DNA of 64,000 bases from an uncultured Thermoanaerobaculia bacterium (GTDB lineage: Bacteria > Acidobacteriota > Thermoanaerobaculia > Multivoradales > Multivoraceae). The stretch is from assembly GCA_951813015.1 (NCBI GenBank), contig CATOTG010000002.1:528101-592100 (forward strand). The letters are read 5' to 3'. Under the pieces are notes generated by a model. It saw only the letters and a list, made by a program, of their open reading frames with translations. It was not told where the DNA came from and ran no database searches. Below, one piece after another: positions 48,265-58,335 of the stretch (positions are counted from its first letter, which is position 1; each line of letters opens with the position of its first letter). The translations under genes and the position numbers were made by a program.

Positions 48265-48375
48265 CGAGGTCCGGCCGCTCTTCGCGGCTTCCCGCCCGAT
48301 GCGGGGCTCGTCCAGCCACCCTCATCGATGCCTCACCATCGTACAACGCGCCGGCCGCGGCGCTATTCCGGCCCC

Positions 48376-48407
48376 GTACTCCGCTGCTACTCGTACTCCG
48401 CTGCTAC
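48376..48407. repeat. 15-bp direct repeat (17-bp period) spanning the stop codon of the HDAC-family gene
   Basis: GTACTCCGCTGCTAC-TC-GTACTCCGCTGCTAC. Confidence 0.85.
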
Positions 48408-49432
48408 CCGCTCCGGTCCATCCCGACCGTGCCCCGCAGATAAACGTCGATCAACCGCGGCAGGGCGTCCACGTCGTACCCGCCTTCCAGAACGGAGACC
48501 AGCCGACCCTCGCAGACGTCTTCGGCAAGGTCGGCCAGATCGACGCCGAACCGATGGAAGGCTTCCTCCGTCAACTCCATGCCGGCAAGCGGGTCGTTCC
48601 GCCAGGCATCGAAGCCGGCCGAGACAAGCAGGACGTCGGGGTTGAAGGACCGCACCGCGGGCAGCAGCATGTCGTCCATCACCTCGCGGTACGCATCGTC
48701 GCCACTGCCCGCCGGCAGCGGAGCGTTGACCGTTGTCCCCTCGCCGTCGCCCATGCCCCGCTCGCTGGCGGCGCCCGTCCCGGGGTAGAAGGGGTACTGG
48801 TGGACGCTCAGGTAGGCCACGTCGGCCCGGTGGTCAAACAGGTGCTGGGTGCCGTTGCCGTGGTGGACGTCGAAGTCGAGAATCGCCACGCGCTCCAAGC
48901 CGTGCACGTCGATCAGGCCCTGGGCCAGGATCGCGATCTGGTTCAGATAGCAGAATCCCATCGCCCGGTCCCGTTCGCAGTGGTGGCCGGGCGGCCGCGT
49001 GACGCTCATCGCCCGGTGACCGGCGCCGAGCATCGCGTGGTCGCCGGCGGCCAACGCGGCATCCACCGCGGCCCAGGCGGCGTCGGCCGTCCCCGGCGAC
49101 AACGGGTTGTCGTTCGTGTCGAGCATCGGGGTCGGTCGCAGCGGAAACTCGCCCTTCGCCGCCGACGCCGCGACTTCGGCCACCGCCGCCTCCATCCGCT
49201 CGATGTACTCCGGATCGTGAACCAGGGCCGCCAGCCGGCGGGCGTGGCCCGCCATCCCGCCCGGCGGCCCGTCGGCGCCGGCCTCCACCAGGTTCCAGTC
49301 CCGCTCACGCAGGGTTGGCAATACCGACTGCAGCCGCTCCGGCCGCTCCGGAAACCCCCTCGGCACCGTGTGAACCTGGCAACGCGGGTCCCAGAAGACA
49401 CTCATCGGCGAGTTCATTGGGATAGCGTACAT
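48404..49432 (-). CDS. Histone deacetylase superfamily (acetoin utilization/APAH-like) protein; start may be 49417 or 49405
   Basis: TRPPGHHCERDRAMGFCYLNQIAILAQ, VAILDFDVHHGNGTQHLF, LVSAGFDAWRNDPLAGMELT. Confidence 0.9.
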   Translation of the reverse strand: MYAIPMNSPMSVFWDPRCQVHTVPRGFPERPERLQSVLPTLRERDWNLVEAGADGPPGGMAGHARRLAALVHDPEYIERMEAAVAEVAASAAKGEFPLRPTPMLDTNDNPLSPGTADAAWAAVDAALAAGDHAMLGAGHRAMSVTRPPGHHCERDRAMGFCYLNQIAILAQGLIDVHGLERVAILDFDVHHGNGTQHLFDHRADVAYLSVHQYPFYPGTGAASERGMGDGEGTTVNAPLPAGSGDDAYREVMDDMLLPAVRSFNPDVLLVSAGFDAWRNDPLAGMELTEEAFHRFGVDLADLAEDVCEGRLVSVLEGGYDVDALPRLIDVYLRGTVGMDRSG

Positions 49433-49433
49433 C

Positions 49434-50786
49434 TTGATGAAAACTTCGCCGGTTCGCCGTCTCCTGGTCCTGGCAACACTGTGCACGGCGGTCGCCTCGG
49501 CCGTCGCCGCCTCGGACAATTGGCCATCGTTCCGCGGCAACGCCGCGGACGGAAGGGGCACCGGCTCGCCGCCGGCCACCTGGAACGTGGAAACCGGCGA
49601 GAACGTCCTCTTCCGGGTCGCGGTCCCCGGCCTCGGCCATTCAAGCCCGGTGATCTGGGGCGACCGCCTGTTTCTGACCTCGGCCGTGCCCGACCGCGGC
49701 GAGGCGTCCCTCAAGGTCGGTCTCTACGGCGACGGCACGCCGGTCGCCGGCGAGCCGCCCCAGCGCTTCCAGGTGTTGGCGTTCGACAAGCGGACCGGCG
49801 AACTCCTCTGGCAGCACACCGCGTTCCACGGGGTCCCCTCGATCAAGCGCCACACGAAGGCGTCACACACGAACTCGACTCCCGCGACGGACGGCGCCGT
49901 CCTCGTCGCCTTCTTCGGCTCCGAGGGGCTGCACGCCTACGACCTGGACGGCAACCCTCTGTGGAACCGTCAGTTCGGCGTGCTCGACTCGGGGCCCTAC
50001 GACTTCCCTGACTACGAGTGGGGATTCGCCAGCTCGCCGGTCGTCCACGACGGCCGGGTGATCATCCAGGTCGACATCCTGAGCGACTCCTTCGTCTCCG
50101 TCCTGGACGCTGCGACCGGCGAGGACGTCTGGCGCACACCCCGCGAAGAGGTCGCCACCTGGAGCACGCCTGCCGTCTTTCCGCGCGACGGCGGCGGCCG
50201 TCAGGTCGTCCTGAACGGCTACCGCCACATCGGCGGCTACGACTTCGACACGGGCGAGGAACTCTGGCGGATCGAGGGAGGCGGCGACATTCCCGTGCCG
50301 ACTCCGATCCGGGCAGGCAACGACGGCCCGATCCTGATCACGAACGCCCATGGCCGGCTGAAGCCGATCTACGCGATCGATCCGGACGCCGAGGGCAAGC
50401 TCGACCCAGGCCACAGCGCCATGGCCTGGTTCCACGAGCGGCTCGGCAACTACATGCAAACGCCGATTGTCGTCGGCGACCTCGCCTACTTCTGCTACGA
50501 CAACGGCGTGGTCACCGTCGTCGACTGGACGACCGGCGAACGGCTGGCCCAGAAGCGACTGGGCCGCGGCGCCTCCGGCTTCAGCGCCTCGGCGGTCGCC
50601 GCCGGCGGCCGCATCTACTTCAACAGCGAGGACGGCGACGTCTACGTGATCGAGCCGGGTACGGACCTGAACGAGATTGCCGTCAACGAACTGGGCGAGA
50701 CCCTGATGGCGACGCCGGCCATCTCGGACAGCGTCATCTACTTCCGGGCACGGCGCCACCTGATCGCAGCTGGCAACGGCCCCTGA
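49434..50786 (+). CDS. PQQ-like beta-propeller repeat protein (TTG 49434 or ATG 49437 start)
   Basis: Signal peptide; DNWPSFRGNAADGRGTG, LAFDKRTGELLWQH, VLDAATGEDVWRT, DYDFDTGEELWRI-type blades. Confidence 0.85.
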   Translation: MMKTSPVRRLLVLATLCTAVASAVAASDNWPSFRGNAADGRGTGSPPATWNVETGENVLFRVAVPGLGHSSPVIWGDRLFLTSAVPDRGEASLKVGLYGDGTPVAGEPPQRFQVLAFDKRTGELLWQHTAFHGVPSIKRHTKASHTNSTPATDGAVLVAFFGSEGLHAYDLDGNPLWNRQFGVLDSGPYDFPDYEWGFASSPVVHDGRVIIQVDILSDSFVSVLDAATGEDVWRTPREEVATWSTPAVFPRDGGGRQVVLNGYRHIGGYDFDTGEELWRIEGGGDIPVPTPIRAGNDGPILITNAHGRLKPIYAIDPDAEGKLDPGHSAMAWFHERLGNYMQTPIVVGDLAYFCYDNGVVTVVDWTTGERLAQKRLGRGASGFSASAVAAGGRIYFNSEDGDVYVIEPGTDLNEIAVNELGETLMATPAISDSVIYFRARRHLIAAGNGP

Positions 50787-50813
50787 CGCCCACCGGGCGT
50801 TCGATCAGTTCGT

Positions 50814-51194
50814 TCAGGCCTTGCGCTGCAGAACGGCGCTGAAGCTGTCCCGATGCCGGTGGGCGACGTAGAGGCCCAGAACCACCGCCGCGATGCCGAT
50901 GGCCACGCCCTCGGGCGCAAGGAAGATGTGGAAGAGCAGGATGTTCAGGACCACCGGCGCCAGCCCGACGAGCGCGAGCGGCACGAAGATTCCGAGGATC
51001 AGCAGCACGCCGCAGACGATCTCCGTCACCTTGATCACCGGCCAAAGGTAGCCGGTGTCCATCATCGCGCCGATGAAGGCGCCCGCCTCTTCACCCATCT
51101 CCGGTTGCGGGCCCAGCTCGAACAGACCCACGACGCCGAAGACTGCAAAGATGAGTCCCAGCAGCACGCGAGCGAGCATTGGAAGATGCTTCAT
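50814..51194 (-). CDS. DoxX family membrane protein
   Basis: MLARVLLGLIFAVFGVVGLF...YLWPVIKVTEIVCGVLLILGIFVPLALVGLAPVVLNILLFHIFL. Confidence 0.8.
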   Translation of the reverse strand: MKHLPMLARVLLGLIFAVFGVVGLFELGPQPEMGEEAGAFIGAMMDTGYLWPVIKVTEIVCGVLLILGIFVPLALVGLAPVVLNILLFHIFLAPEGVAIGIAAVVLGLYVAHRHRDSFSAVLQRKA

Positions 51195-51374
51195 CGTCTA
51201 CCTCCCCTGTCTTGTGTGGTCCTCCTCCGGCGACCCGGTCGGCACGTCGGTCGAGGGGCCGCCGGGAGATCCGCATCGTTCGCGGCTGCGAACTCCTCCT
51301 CCGGCGCCGGCTCCCCGGCGGCGTTGCGCGTCACGCCAGCGTAGCGTTCGGACTCAAGCGGCGAGGAAAACAAC

Positions 51375-53315
51375 TTGACCAGGAGCGAGATTCTCTGGCG
51401 GCCATCGGCAGCTCAGGTCGGCGCCTGCAACCTGACTCGCTACCTGCGTTGGCTCGAGTCGGAACGCGGCCTGCGGTTCTTTGACTACGGCGATCTCTGG
51501 CAGTGGTCGGTAACCGACCTGGAAGCCTTCTGGAGTTCGATCGCCGACTACTTCGACGTCCGGTTCCATGCACCGCCGGAGCGAGTGCTGGCCGACCGCG
51601 CGATGCCCGGCGCCTGTTGGTTCCCCGGCGCCGAACTGAACTACGCGGAGCACGCGCTCGCCCGGGGCGGCCCCGAACCGGCGCTCATCTGCCGCGGCGA
51701 GACGGGAGTGCGGCGCGAGTTCAGCCGCGACGACCTGAAGCGCGAAGTCGGCGCCGCAAGGGCCGGTCTGCGTCGGCTCGGCGTCGGCCGGGGCGACCGC
51801 GTGGTCGCCTACGTCCCGAACGACGCCGAGGCCGTGATTGCCTTCCTCGCCACCGCGAGTCTGGGCGCGATCTGGTCGAGTTGTCCGCCCGAGTTCGGGG
51901 TGGACAGCGTGCTGGACCGCTTCCGTCAGATCGAGCCGAAGGTCCTGATCGGCACAGGCAGCTACCGCTACAACGGCCGGCGGTACGACCGAAGCGATGA
52001 CCTGCAACGGATCGTCGGCGCCCTGCCCACTCTCGAGGCGGCGGTTCTGGTTCAAGGCGCCCACGCGGTCGGCCAGGCGACCGCCTGCCTGCCCTGGCAG
52101 GAACTGACCGCCGGACCGGGCGAACTCGCCTTCGAGCCGGCGCCCTTCGACCACCCTCTCTGGATCCTCTACTCGTCGGGCACGACGGGGCTGCCGAAGG
52201 CAATCGTCCAGGGCCACGGCGGCATCCTGGTCGAGCACCTGAAGCAGTTGGCGTTCCACACCGATCTCGGCGCGGGTGACCGCTTCTTCTGGTACACGAC
52301 GACCGGTTGGATGATGTGGAACTACCTGGTCTCGGGACTCCTCGTGGGCGCCGCGGTCGTCCTCTACGACGGCTCGCCCGGGTGGCCCGACTTGAGCGCC
52401 CTGTACCGCCTGGCCGACGAGGAGGCGGTGACCTGCTTCGGCGTCAGCGCTCCCTTCCTGATGGCCTGCCGAGCCGCCGGTCTTGAGCCCGGCAGGCAGT
52501 TCGACTTCAAGGCCCTGCGCGCGATCGGTTCGACCGGCGCGCCATTGCCGGCCGAAGGGTTCGACTGGGTCCATGAGCACGTGAAGTCCGACGTCTGGCT
52601 CGGCTCGCTCTCCGGCGGTACCGACGTGTGCACCGGCTTCGTCGGCCCGAACCCCTTGCAACCGGTCCGCCGCGGCCGCATCCAGTGCCGCTCGCTCGGC
52701 GCCAAGGTCGAGGCCTTTGACGAGAGCGGCCGCGCAGTGACCGGGCAGGTCGGCGAGCTGGTGATCACCGAGCCCCTGCCCTCCATGCCGCTCTTCTTCT
52801 GGAACGACGATTCCGGCGAGCGCTACCGGGAGAGCTACTTCGACCACTATTCCTCTGTGTGGCGCCACGGCGACTGGGTCGAGTTCGACGAAGACGGCAG
52901 CTCGGTGATCGTTGGCCGCTCCGACTCGACGCTCAACCGGGGCGGCGTGCGAATGGGCACTTCGGAGTTCTACCGGGCTGCGGCGGAGTTGCCTGAGGTC
53001 GAGGACTGCGTGATCGTCGACACCGGGAGCATGGACCGCGAGGGCAAGCTGTGGCTGTTCGTCGTGCTGGCGGAGGACGCGACTCTCGACATCGAACTCG
53101 CCGACCGCATCCGGCGCCACCTGCGCACGCGGCTCTCGCCGCGGCACGGTCCGGACGAGATCCGGGCGATCCCCGAGGTGCCGACCACGCTGTCCGGCAA
53201 GAAGCTCGAGGTGCCGATCAAGCGGATCCTCGCCGGCGAGGCGGTGGAGACGGCGGTCAACGCAGGGACCCTGAAGAACCCGGACTCGGTCGCCGCCCTC
53301 GTGGCGACCCTGTAG
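51375..53315 (+). CDS. Acetoacetate--CoA ligase (acetoacetyl-CoA synthetase), TTG start
   Basis: WFPGAELNYAEHAL, WILYSSGTTGLPKAIVQGHGGILVEHLKQLAFHTDLGAGDRFFWYTTTGWMMWNYLVSGLL. Confidence 0.92.
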   Translation: MTRSEILWRPSAAQVGACNLTRYLRWLESERGLRFFDYGDLWQWSVTDLEAFWSSIADYFDVRFHAPPERVLADRAMPGACWFPGAELNYAEHALARGGPEPALICRGETGVRREFSRDDLKREVGAARAGLRRLGVGRGDRVVAYVPNDAEAVIAFLATASLGAIWSSCPPEFGVDSVLDRFRQIEPKVLIGTGSYRYNGRRYDRSDDLQRIVGALPTLEAAVLVQGAHAVGQATACLPWQELTAGPGELAFEPAPFDHPLWILYSSGTTGLPKAIVQGHGGILVEHLKQLAFHTDLGAGDRFFWYTTTGWMMWNYLVSGLLVGAAVVLYDGSPGWPDLSALYRLADEEAVTCFGVSAPFLMACRAAGLEPGRQFDFKALRAIGSTGAPLPAEGFDWVHEHVKSDVWLGSLSGGTDVCTGFVGPNPLQPVRRGRIQCRSLGAKVEAFDESGRAVTGQVGELVITEPLPSMPLFFWNDDSGERYRESYFDHYSSVWRHGDWVEFDEDGSSVIVGRSDSTLNRGGVRMGTSEFYRAAAELPEVEDCVIVDTGSMDREGKLWLFVVLAEDATLDIELADRIRRHLRTRLSPRHGPDEIRAIPEVPTTLSGKKLEVPIKRILAGEAVETAVNAGTLKNPDSVAALVATL

Positions 53316-53322
53316 CCGCCCG

Positions 53323-53446
53323 CCGGACCTTGGAAGACCGGCAGACCGGTTTCCCACAGCTACCGCAGCCTCGTCGACTACTCGCCTCTCGGACGGCCTG
53401 GGACAGGGACCAGAATTCACACCCAGCAAAGGTACAGGTGCGCCGG
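53323..53446 (+). repeat. Dispersed repeat module R1, copy B
   Basis: CCGGACCTTGGAAGACCGGCAGACCGGTTTCCCACAGCTACCGCAGCCTCGTCGACTACTCGCCTCTCGGACGG...CCCAGCAAAGGTACAGGTGCGCCGG. Confidence 0.9.
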
Positions 53447-53525
53447 ACCGCCATTCGTGCGCCCGATGGCGGGCGCACGGTCTGGTTCACGGGTGGCGCG
53501 AGTCGCGCCACCCGGGTTCTGGCCG
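53447..53525 (+). repeat. Dispersed repeat module R2, copy B
   Basis: GTGCGCCC-GATGGC-GGGCGCAC and GGGTGGCGCGA-G-TCGCGCCACCC hairpins. Confidence 0.88.
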
Positions 53526-53542
53526 GCTCTGCTCTGCAGGCT

Positions 53543-56302
53543 CTACCGATTCAGCTTGTTTGCGAAGTCCCCGCCGCGGAAGATCGAGATGTCGTCGAGC
53601 GAGATGACCTTGCGCAGCGCCTCGTTGACTTCGTCGAGCGTCAGTTCGGCGATCGCCTGCTCCTGGGCGGCCGTGAACGCCATCGTCCGGCCGGCAAACA
53701 GGTTGTTGTTCAGCATCGCCGCGAGCGTCCGGTCCTGGGATCGGCCGTTCTGCTGCGCGTCGATGAAGCCACGTCTGGCGGCCTCGAGTTCCTCCTCCGT
53801 GAAGCCGTCCAAAAGCGCCTTGCTCATCTCGTCGCGGAAAGCGGCGACCACCTTGTCGGCGTTCTCGGGCGCGAAGATCGCGTAGGTCAAAAAGAGAGCG
53901 CTGTCATCGATCGGCGGCGCGGCGATCTGCGAACCGACGCCATACGACAACCCCTCCTCCTGACGAATCCTGGTCGCCAGCCGCGAACTCAGGAAGCCGC
54001 CGCCGAGCATGTAGTTCGCCATGACCAGAGCCGGGTAGTCCTCGTCGTCGTCGCGCATCGAGAAGGTCGTCACCGCCATCATCATCGCGTTCGTCTTGTC
54101 CGGCGTCTCGATGTCGACGCTCACGGTTTCGACCGCGCGATAGGGGTCGGCGACGCGCTCGTAGGGCTCGGCCGCCTCCCAGTCCCCGAACAAGGCCTCG
54201 AGCTCACCGGCGACGAGTTCCGGGTCGAAGTCCCCTACCACCGCGATCGTGCCGCCTCGCGCTCCGTAGAAGGACGACCAGAACGCCCTGGCGTCCTCTA
54301 CCGTGACCGCGTTCAGGCGCTCGATCTGTTCGTCGAATGTCGGCGAGTAGCGGGGGTGATCGACCGGCCACTGGTTGAAGTGCCTGTTCATCGCCTGCGG
54401 CACCTGAGCCATCGGCTCCGAGCGCTGGGACTCGATGGCAGCCAGACGCTCCTCGCGCAGCAGGTCGAACTCCTTCGCGTCAAAGGCGGGCTCGCGCAGG
54501 ATCTCGGCGGCCAGGCGCAGAACCGGCACGAGGTTCTCCCGCACAGTGGTCAGGGAACCGTTCGAGGCGAGCACGCCGCCGCTGACGCGACCCTGGGCCT
54601 TGAGGCGGTCCAGTTCGTCGCTGATCTCCTGGCGCGAGCGGTTCTTCGTACCGCGCATCAGCATCGACCCGGCCAGATCGCCGGCGACGGAGCGGCCCAT
54701 CAGCGCCTGCTGCGTTCCGTGACGAAAGGCGAACTGCACGTGGACCGATTCGCCGCGATTCTGCTTCGGCAGCAACCCGACCCTTGCGCCGGAACTCAGG
54801 GTCAGAACTCGCGTCCGGCGATCGATGTTTGCGGGCGTCGGGTCGAAGGCCTCGCCCTCGGCCACGGCTTCGCGCCCGGTGTAGTCGGCGACCAGCGTCG
54901 CGATGTCCGGCGGCTCGGGAATCTCGGCCCGCTCCGGCGTCGTGTCCGTCGGATGGAAGTAGCCCACCGTCCGATTCGAGTCGCGCAGGTAGGTCTGGGC
55001 CACTTCGTGGACCCCTTCGGCAGTGACCTGCTCCAGCCGGTCACGGTGGAGGAAGAAGAGCCGCCAGTCGCCCATCGAGGCCCACTCGCTCAGATCGAGC
55101 GCGATCCGCTGCGGGTTGTTGAAGGCGAGTTCGATCCGCGAGAGGTAGTCCCGCTTGGCGCGCTCGACCTCCTCCTCCGTCGGCGGCTCGGCGGCAATCT
55201 CGTCGAAGGTGGCGAAGAGCGCCTCGGCAGCGGCCTGGAGCGAATCTCCCTGACGGACCTCGACGGACGCGGTCAGCACGCCCGGCTCGTTCAACTGGAA
55301 GCTGGACGCGAACACGGAGGCCGCAAGCCCCGGCGCCACCAGGTTCTTGTACAGACGCCCCGCCGGCTCGACCCCCAGGATGTGGGTAAGCACCTCCACC
55401 GCGGCGTATTGCTCGTGGGCGCCCGGCGGCACATGGTAAACGGACATCACGTACTGGGTGTCCCCCACACGCCGCAGCGTCACCGTCCGCTCACCGTCCT
55501 GTGCCGGCTCCGCGGTGTACGTCTCGAACAGCCTGTTCGCGCCCGTGCGGTCGGGACGCGGGATCGCGCCGAACTTCTCCGCCACGAGTTCGAGCGCCCG
55601 GTCGACTTCGAACCGGCCGGCGACGACGAGGATCGCGTTGTCCGGCTGGTAGTACTTGCGGTAGAAGGCCTGCAGGCGCTCGATCGGGACGTTCTCCAGG
55701 TCGGAGCGCGCGCCGATCGTCGAGTTGCCGTAGTTGTGCCAGTCGAAGGCGGCCGACATGACCCGCTTGCGAAGCACGCCAATCGGCTGGTTCTCGCCGC
55801 TTTCCCACTCGTTGCGCACCACGGTCATTTCCGACTCGAGGTCCTCGGCCGAGATGAACGAGTTGACCATCCGGTCGGCCTCCAGGTCGAGCGCCCACTC
55901 GAGGTTCTCGTCGGTAGCCGGGAACGTCTCGAAGTAGTTCGTCCGGTCGAACCAGGTCGTGCCGTTCGGGAACGCGCCGTGCTCGGTCAGCTCGGCCGGG
56001 ATGTCGGGGTGGTTCGGCGTGCCCTTGAACACGAGGTGCTCGAGCAGGTGCGCCATCCCCGTCTCGCCGTAACCCTCGTGCCGTGACCCGACGAGGTAGG
56101 TGATGTTCACCGTGACCTGCTGCTTGCTCTGGTCAGGGAACAGCAGGAACCTGAGCCCGTTCTCCAGTTGGTACTCCGTGATTCCTTCGACCGATGCCAC
56201 CCTGGTCACGCCGTCCGGCAGATCCTGGGCGGCAAGGGGCAGCGCCGCCAACCAGACGACCAGCACGGTCAGGGCAAGGGCGTTCTTCGTCTTTCGCTTC
56301 AT
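53543..56302 (-). CDS. M16 family zinc metallopeptidase (two M16 modules)
   Basis: HXXEH motif in GMAHLLEHLVFKGTPNHPDIPAEL; second non-catalytic module with QIERLNAVTVEDARAFWSSFYGARGGTIAVVGDFDP. Confidence 0.92.
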   Translation of the reverse strand: MKRKTKNALALTVLVVWLAALPLAAQDLPDGVTRVASVEGITEYQLENGLRFLLFPDQSKQQVTVNITYLVGSRHEGYGETGMAHLLEHLVFKGTPNHPDIPAELTEHGAFPNGTTWFDRTNYFETFPATDENLEWALDLEADRMVNSFISAEDLESEMTVVRNEWESGENQPIGVLRKRVMSAAFDWHNYGNSTIGARSDLENVPIERLQAFYRKYYQPDNAILVVAGRFEVDRALELVAEKFGAIPRPDRTGANRLFETYTAEPAQDGERTVTLRRVGDTQYVMSVYHVPPGAHEQYAAVEVLTHILGVEPAGRLYKNLVAPGLAASVFASSFQLNEPGVLTASVEVRQGDSLQAAAEALFATFDEIAAEPPTEEEVERAKRDYLSRIELAFNNPQRIALDLSEWASMGDWRLFFLHRDRLEQVTAEGVHEVAQTYLRDSNRTVGYFHPTDTTPERAEIPEPPDIATLVADYTGREAVAEGEAFDPTPANIDRRTRVLTLSSGARVGLLPKQNRGESVHVQFAFRHGTQQALMGRSVAGDLAGSMLMRGTKNRSRQEISDELDRLKAQGRVSGGVLASNGSLTTVRENLVPVLRLAAEILREPAFDAKEFDLLREERLAAIESQRSEPMAQVPQAMNRHFNQWPVDHPRYSPTFDEQIERLNAVTVEDARAFWSSFYGARGGTIAVVGDFDPELVAGELEALFGDWEAAEPYERVADPYRAVETVSVDIETPDKTNAMMMAVTTFSMRDDDEDYPALVMANYMLGGGFLSSRLATRIRQEEGLSYGVGSQIAAPPIDDSALFLTYAIFAPENADKVVAAFRDEMSKALLDGFTEEELEAARRGFIDAQQNGRSQDRTLAAMLNNNLFAGRTMAFTAAQEQAIAELTLDEVNEALRKVISLDDISIFRGGDFANKLNR

Positions 56303-56475
56303 CGTGTTTCCTCCCGGAAGCCGGCTTGACCGGACTCCCCGTGTCCAATGTGCGGCAGTCAGGTTCTACAGTAGAAACGCGATCGCGTCCCGTTTGTTGC
56401 CATCCGGCGTCGAGTCAGGCCGCGGGCGCGCCCAGCCGGTGCTTCGCCTTCAGGTCCTGGACACATGTTTCGGCT

Positions 56476-57657
56476 CTACCGTCCGGCCCGGGTGTCCAGG
56501 CTGACGCTCTTGAGCAACGCGAACACCGGCAATCCGACCGCGAGGCCGAGCTCCACCGCCGACGCCCGCGTGATCCGCGCCCGGAGCCGGTGCGAACCCA
56601 GATCGACCGTCGCCTCCGCGAACGCCGTCGACTCGTCCTGGTCAAGCGCCACGAGGACGCCGGACAGCACGTTGCGGATGCTGGTCGGCGACGGGCGCTC
56701 CGTGGCAAGCGAAACGTCGCGGGAGCGCACCAGCAGTCGCGCCGACTCGCCGACTGCGAGGTGCTCGATCCGCGGCACGCTGAGGCGTTGGCCGTCCAGG
56801 TCGAGCCAGGTCAGGCGGTACTCGCCGTCGTGGGCTTCCACCCCGGCCTCCAGCACGGCCGCGGCCTGGAAACGCTCGGTGAGCGACGTCAGATCGAGGT
56901 GCTCGAGCACCTCGACCGTGCCGCCGAACGTCTGCACCCTGCCCTCGGCCAACACCAGGATGCGGTCGGCGAGCAGCGCGACTTCGTCGACCGCGTGACT
57001 GACGTAGAGGGTCGGGATGCCGAAACGCGGGTGAAGCGCGAGGAGATAGGGAAGAATCTCCTCCTTGCGCTGCCGGTCGAGGGCCGACAGGGGCTCGTCG
57101 AGCAGCAGCAGGCGCGGCCGGCTGAGCAGCGCCCGGCCCAGGGCAGCCCGCTGGCGCTCTCCACCGGACAGGGTCTGCGGCCGCCGGTCCAGCAGCGGTC
57201 CCAGGTCCAGCGCGTCGACGACATCTTCTTGGGCGATCGACGCCGCGACCTTCGTGCCGCTGCGCCTTTCCGCGTAGCGGAGGTTGCCGGCGACGTCGAG
57301 ATGAGGGAACAGCCGTCCATCCTGGAACGTGCAGCCGACGGGACGACGGTGCGGCGGCGCCGCGACTCCGCCCTCGGTGTCGAGCCACACATCTCCATCC
57401 AGGGCAATGCGACCCCGGCTCAGCGCCTCGAACCCGAGCAGGGTCCTCAGCAGGGTCGTCTTCCCGCTTCCCGAAGGGCCGAACACCGCGGTCACGCCGG
57501 ACGCCGGGATCGACTGTTCGACCTGGAGATCGAACCCGTCGTACTCGACGCGAACGTCGATTTCCAGCAGGGCTTCGGTCTCGGGCGGGGCGCCGGGACC
57601 CGCGCCCGCGGCCGAGCCGGCCACCCCGATTCCGTTGGCGACGCGGTCAGGCGACAT
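56476..57657 (-). CDS. modC: Molybdate ABC transporter ATP-binding protein
   Basis: Walker A FGPSGSGKTTLLRTLLGFE, LSGGERQRAALGRALLSRPRLLLLDEPLSALD, C-terminal TOBE-like region. Confidence 0.88.
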   Translation of the reverse strand: MSPDRVANGIGVAGSAAGAGPGAPPETEALLEIDVRVEYDGFDLQVEQSIPASGVTAVFGPSGSGKTTLLRTLLGFEALSRGRIALDGDVWLDTEGGVAAPPHRRPVGCTFQDGRLFPHLDVAGNLRYAERRSGTKVAASIAQEDVVDALDLGPLLDRRPQTLSGGERQRAALGRALLSRPRLLLLDEPLSALDRQRKEEILPYLLALHPRFGIPTLYVSHAVDEVALLADRILVLAEGRVQTFGGTVEVLEHLDLTSLTERFQAAAVLEAGVEAHDGEYRLTWLDLDGQRLSVPRIEHLAVGESARLLVRSRDVSLATERPSPTSIRNVLSGVLVALDQDESTAFAEATVDLGSHRLRARITRASAVELGLAVGLPVFALLKSVSLDTRAGR

Positions 57658-58324
57658 GGACCGGCAGCCTCCGGTTGAAGACGTACACGAACACCAGCAC
57701 GGCGAACGCGAACAGCATGAGCACCGCCGCCAAGGTGTGGGCTTCGGCGTAGCGCAGGGTCTCCACGTGTTCGTAGATAGCGATCGAGATCACCCGGGTC
57801 TTGCCCGGGATGTTGCCCCCCACCATCAGCACGACCCCGAACTCGCCGATCGTGTGCGCGAACGTGAGCACCGCGGCGGTCAGGAAACCGCGCAACGAGA
57901 GAGGCGCCGCCACGGTGAGGAAGGCGTCGATCGGCGAGGCCCGAAGCGCCGCGGCCGCTTCGAGCGGCCCCCGGCCGAGCGACTCGAAAGCCGCCTGGAG
58001 CGGCTGCACCATGAAGGGCAACGAGTAGACGACCGAGGCGACCAAAAGACCCATGAAGGAGAAGGTCAGTGTCGTATCCGTGATCTCGACCCACAGCCCG
58101 CCAAGCCAGGACCGCGGACTCATCAGCAGCAGCAGGTAGAAGCCGAGCACGGTTGGCGGCAGGACCAGAGGCAGGGCGGTCACCGCCTCGATCACCGGCT
58201 TGATCCGCGAACGGGTGCGGGCCAGCCACCACGCGAGTGGCGTGCCCAGCACGATCAGCACCGCGGTCGCCGCCGCCGCAAGCTGCAGACTGAGCCACAG
58301 GGGCCCAAGTTCGGGCAGTTCCAT
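57647..58324 (-). CDS. modB: Molybdate ABC transporter permease
   Basis: LWLSLQLAAAATAVLIVLGTPLAWWLARTRSR; EAAAALRASPIDAFLTVAAPLSLRGFLTAAVLTFAHTIGEFGVVLMVGGNIPGKT. Confidence 0.92.
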   Translation of the reverse strand: MELPELGPLWLSLQLAAAATAVLIVLGTPLAWWLARTRSRIKPVIEAVTALPLVLPPTVLGFYLLLLMSPRSWLGGLWVEITDTTLTFSFMGLLVASVVYSLPFMVQPLQAAFESLGRGPLEAAAALRASPIDAFLTVAAPLSLRGFLTAAVLTFAHTIGEFGVVLMVGGNIPGKTRVISIAIYEHVETLRYAEAHTLAAVLMLFAFAVLVFVYVFNRRLPVHVA

Positions 58325-58335
58325 CGTCACCGTTT

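Noticed and set aside
53051-56086. 1011-aa + strand ORF antisense to the M16 peptidase
   Set aside because: Shadow frame; the minus strand has HXXEH and a full M16 architecture.
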